Source of the DNA: an uncultured Acetatifactor sp.
GTDB taxonomy: Bacteria; Bacillota; Clostridia; Lachnospirales; Lachnospiraceae
Length of the DNA stretch: 14,952 bases
Assembly (NCBI GenBank): GCA_910589035.1
Contig: CAJUSI010000044.1
Location: 1 to 14,952, forward strand
Reading direction: 5' to 3'
How positions within the stretch are numbered: the stretch's first letter is position 1; each line of letters opens with the position of its first letter. Made by a program: the position numbers and the translations under genes. Below the pieces are notes generated by a model. It worked only from the letters and a program-made list of their open reading frames with translations. It did not search any database and had not been told where the DNA came from. Positions 13,596 to 14,952 of this stretch are shown here, one piece after another.

Positions 13596-14192
13596 CTACG
13601 TTCCATACCGCTGTACCAGAAAGTCATACCCCACATTTTCATGGATAATCTCACGGTATGCGTTTATGAGCTCTATCCTATCCATCCCATCCGGGCGGCC
13701 TGCCGCCTCCGGCTCTGCCGGATAGATTGATTGATATGTATTTAATCCATCCGTTTTTGATCTCTCTGTATTTAATGGATCAGTATTTAATTGTGGGGGA
13801 TTTCCCTGTCCTGGTTTTTCCTGTCCTGGCTTTCCCTGTCTTGGATTTACCTGTCTTGGATTTTCCCGTTTAGGTGGAACTTCCTCTGTTTCCTCTCCTA
13901 CCGGCTTTTCATGTATGGTATACTCAATATCACCCAGCCGGCCGTTCTCAAAACGGATTCTTTGCCTGGTAAGATAGCCCTGCCGCTCCAGCTCCTTTAA
14001 GGCGCTGGCAATGGAATCCACACCATCCTTACAGATACAGGCAAGCCCCTTTGTGGTGTAGTCCCAATCCTCCGGCAGGGACAGCATGAGGGACAGAAGT
14101 CCCTTTGCCTTCAGCGACAGCTTCACGTTGCGCAGGTGGTGGTTGCACATGACGGTGAAGTCCTTTGTTTTCTCTACCCGGAATACAGCCAT
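13596..14192 (-). CDS. ICE helix-turn-helix replication-initiator-like protein (N-terminal part)
   Basis: The opening (MAVFRVEKTKDFTVMCNHHL, LSLKAKGLLSLMLSLPEDWD) is typical of the helix-turn-helix proteins of Firmicutes conjugative elements annotated as replication initiator A-like or DUF6017 proteins. A winged-helix domain spans about residues 1-90 (KGLACICKDGVDSIASALKE, LERQGYLTRQRIRFENG). A disordered linker follows, holding five-residue repeats of the NPRQ/KPGQ form and several LNT units. The frame stops at a TAG (13596-13598), after QRYGT, where the family continues into a C-terminal domain; that domain is intact in the same frame downstream. The start has a near-perfect AAAGGAGG eight bases upstream. 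DNA binding is well supported, whereas origin recognition is inferred from the family name. Confidence 0.82.
   Translation of the reverse strand: MAVFRVEKTKDFTVMCNHHLRNVKLSLKAKGLLSLMLSLPEDWDYTTKGLACICKDGVDSIASALKELERQGYLTRQRIRFENGRLGDIEYTIHEKPVGEETEEVPPKRENPRQVNPRQGKPGQEKPGQGNPPQLNTDPLNTERSKTDGLNTYQSIYPAEPEAAGRPDGMDRIELINAYREIIHENVGYDFLVQRYGT
13801..13875 (-). repeat. Five 15-bp tandem repeats in the HTH protein linker
   Basis: Units of 15 bp at 13801, 13816, 13831, 13846 and 13861 share the core CCTGTC(C/T)TGG on the plus strand and encode five-residue repeats (NPRQV, NPRQG, KPGQE, KPGQG) on the minus strand. The period keeps the frame, so linker length can vary without harm. Linkers of this kind recur in this protein family. 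Confidence 0.85.
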
Positions 14193-14221
14193 AATAAAAA
14201 CCTCCTTTCCTTCCCTCCGGG

Positions 14222-14746
14222 CTACAAGGTGCGGTCCCTGCGGTCATAGTGCAGGTGGCCGCCTGGTGCGACCTTTGCATGATTCTGTATCCTGATCTCC
14301 CCTTTTTCCTGCCGGTCCTTGAATTTCCCATACCCGGCATCCGTAAGGAACAGCCGCATCCGGTCCCCTTTGTCGCCCACAGGGGAATCACCTGAAAGCA
14401 CATCAAAAATGACCATGTGCCGTACCTCCGGGTCGAAGCGTTCCAGCGCCATGATGTCATGCCCCTTTAGCTGTTCAGCTCCAGATTTCTGCCTGGCCTG
14501 GGCCAATAGCTCGCCAATGGTCCGCCCCTCCTGGGGAAGCCGGTAGTTCTTTCGGATGTCATGCACGGCCTCCATGCACTCCGCATCCGTCAAGGGGCGT
14601 AGCTTCTCCATAAGGCTCTTTGCTGCCTTCCGCCTGGCCGGGTCCCCGGCATACTGTGAAGCCATAGACATCTCCTGCAAGACGGCATACCGTTCACTCT
14701 CCTCTGTCTGGTACAGCATCCGTTTCTCCATTTCCGTAAATTCCAT
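14222..14746 (-). CDS. ICE protein, possibly transposon-transfer-assisting type
   Basis: This 174-residue protein is the first gene of the ICE block in the window. Its first 65 residues (FTEMEKRMLYQTEESERYAV, ARRKAAKSLMEKLRPLTDAE) have the helical layout of the short TTRAP-type transfer-assisting proteins carried by clostridial conjugative transposons; this match is from memory and tentative. The remainder (around 75-174) is a basic segment with ERFDPEVRHMVIFDVLSGD and a His-rich tail, without a recognised motif. It has no TM segment or signal peptide. AGGAGG lies seven bases before the ATG. The next gene follows after 29 bp. A terminator hairpin stands directly upstream of the ribosome-binding site, so expression may need read-through. 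Confidence 0.6.
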   Translation of the reverse strand: MEFTEMEKRMLYQTEESERYAVLQEMSMASQYAGDPARRKAAKSLMEKLRPLTDAECMEAVHDIRKNYRLPQEGRTIGELLAQARQKSGAEQLKGHDIMALERFDPEVRHMVIFDVLSGDSPVGDKGDRMRLFLTDAGYGKFKDRQEKGEIRIQNHAKVAPGGHLHYDRRDRTL

Positions 14747-14771
14747 AAGAATCCCTCCTGCTTTTTTCCAT

Positions 14772-14806
14772 CAAAAAAGCCACAGCATTACACCGTGGCT
14801 AAAAAA
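14772..14806 (-). terminator. Terminator or attenuator hairpin ahead of the ICE block
   Basis: On the minus strand AGCCAC pairs with GTGGCT (14795-14800 with 14778-14783), with one further G-C pair inside, followed directly by a run of six T. An A/T tract also borders the other side. It lies 26 bp upstream of the first ICE gene and immediately after the group II intron. It is either the terminator of an upstream minus-strand gene or an attenuator of this operon. Confidence 0.75.
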
Positions 14807-14812
14807 TGGCAA

Positions 14813-14952
14813 ATCGAGTAGGAGGAAATTTCTCTAATTGAGAAATTTCCGACCTCTCACACCACCGTGCGTACCGTTCGGTACACGGCGGTTCAATCAA
14901 CTTAACAAGTTACTCGCCTTTCAGCGTAGTAGTCCGACATGGAAACTAATCC
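14813..14952 (-). mobile_element. 3' end of a group II intron (domains V and VI); body beyond the window
   Basis: On the minus strand a domain V-like hairpin (14861-14892) has the stem ACCGCCGTG/CACGGTGGT, a two-base bulge, an upper stem TACC/GGTA and a GAAC loop. It is followed by GTGAGAGG and a domain VI-like hairpin (GGAAATTTCTC/GAGAAATTTCC, 14824-14850) with a likely bulged A just 3' of it. The intron appears to end near CTACTCGAT, at about 14813, by analogy with known introns. The intron-encoded reverse transcriptase should lie to the right of the window. The exact splice boundary and class need the complete sequence. Confidence 0.75.

Overview
The window looks like chromosome from a gut Clostridia, most likely Lachnospiraceae. 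The reasons are strong GGAGG ribosome-binding sites with some TTG starts, a GH4 alpha-galactosidase with an AraC regulator, eukaryote-like Ser/Thr kinases fused to membrane or TPR domains, and a conjugative-element gene block of the type common in this family. The genus cannot be read from the sequence alone.

Layout. (1) 1-603: the 3' end of a coiled-coil protein with perfect 33-bp repeats, its terminator, then a non-coding tract of 40-bp repeats. (2) 604-2884: a divergent pair, an AraC-family regulator (minus) and melA (plus), with recognisable promoters between them. (3) 2885-3200: a convergent spacer holding a long inverted repeat and an open tail that may be a gene remnant. (4) 3201-9490, all minus: a kinase signalling cluster. 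In transcription order it holds a small tail-anchored protein, a kinase with a polytopic membrane domain, a TPR lipoprotein, and a kinase-TM-TPR receptor broken by a one-base frameshift. (5) 9527-9647: 41-bp tandem repeats. (6) 9637-14746, all minus: an integrative/conjugative element (ICE) accessory block. It holds a possible transfer-assisting protein, an HTH/DUF6017-type protein split by an in-frame amber codon, a DUF3991/TOPRIM protein, an XRE-type HTH protein, a DUF6674-like coiled-coil protein and an unknown conserved-looking protein. It ends in a chimeric ORF. (7) 14772-14952: a terminator hairpin, then the 3' end (domains V and VI) of a group II intron whose body lies beyond the window.

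Two observations stand out. First, the small tail-anchored protein carries two copies of a motif (core DRTVSAFS) that closely resembles the activation loops of the two kinases encoded just downstream (EKTVSAMS and ERTMSGLS). This suggests a dedicated phospho-substrate or docking protein with activation-loop mimics. Second, the last ICE-side ORF reads in frame into the C-terminal motif of a PP2C phosphatase (GGRDNVTVIVV). The ICE block is therefore joined directly to the remains of the phosphatase that would normally accompany these kinases. The cluster appears to have lost its phosphatase, and anything upstream of it, to an ICE-associated rearrangement.
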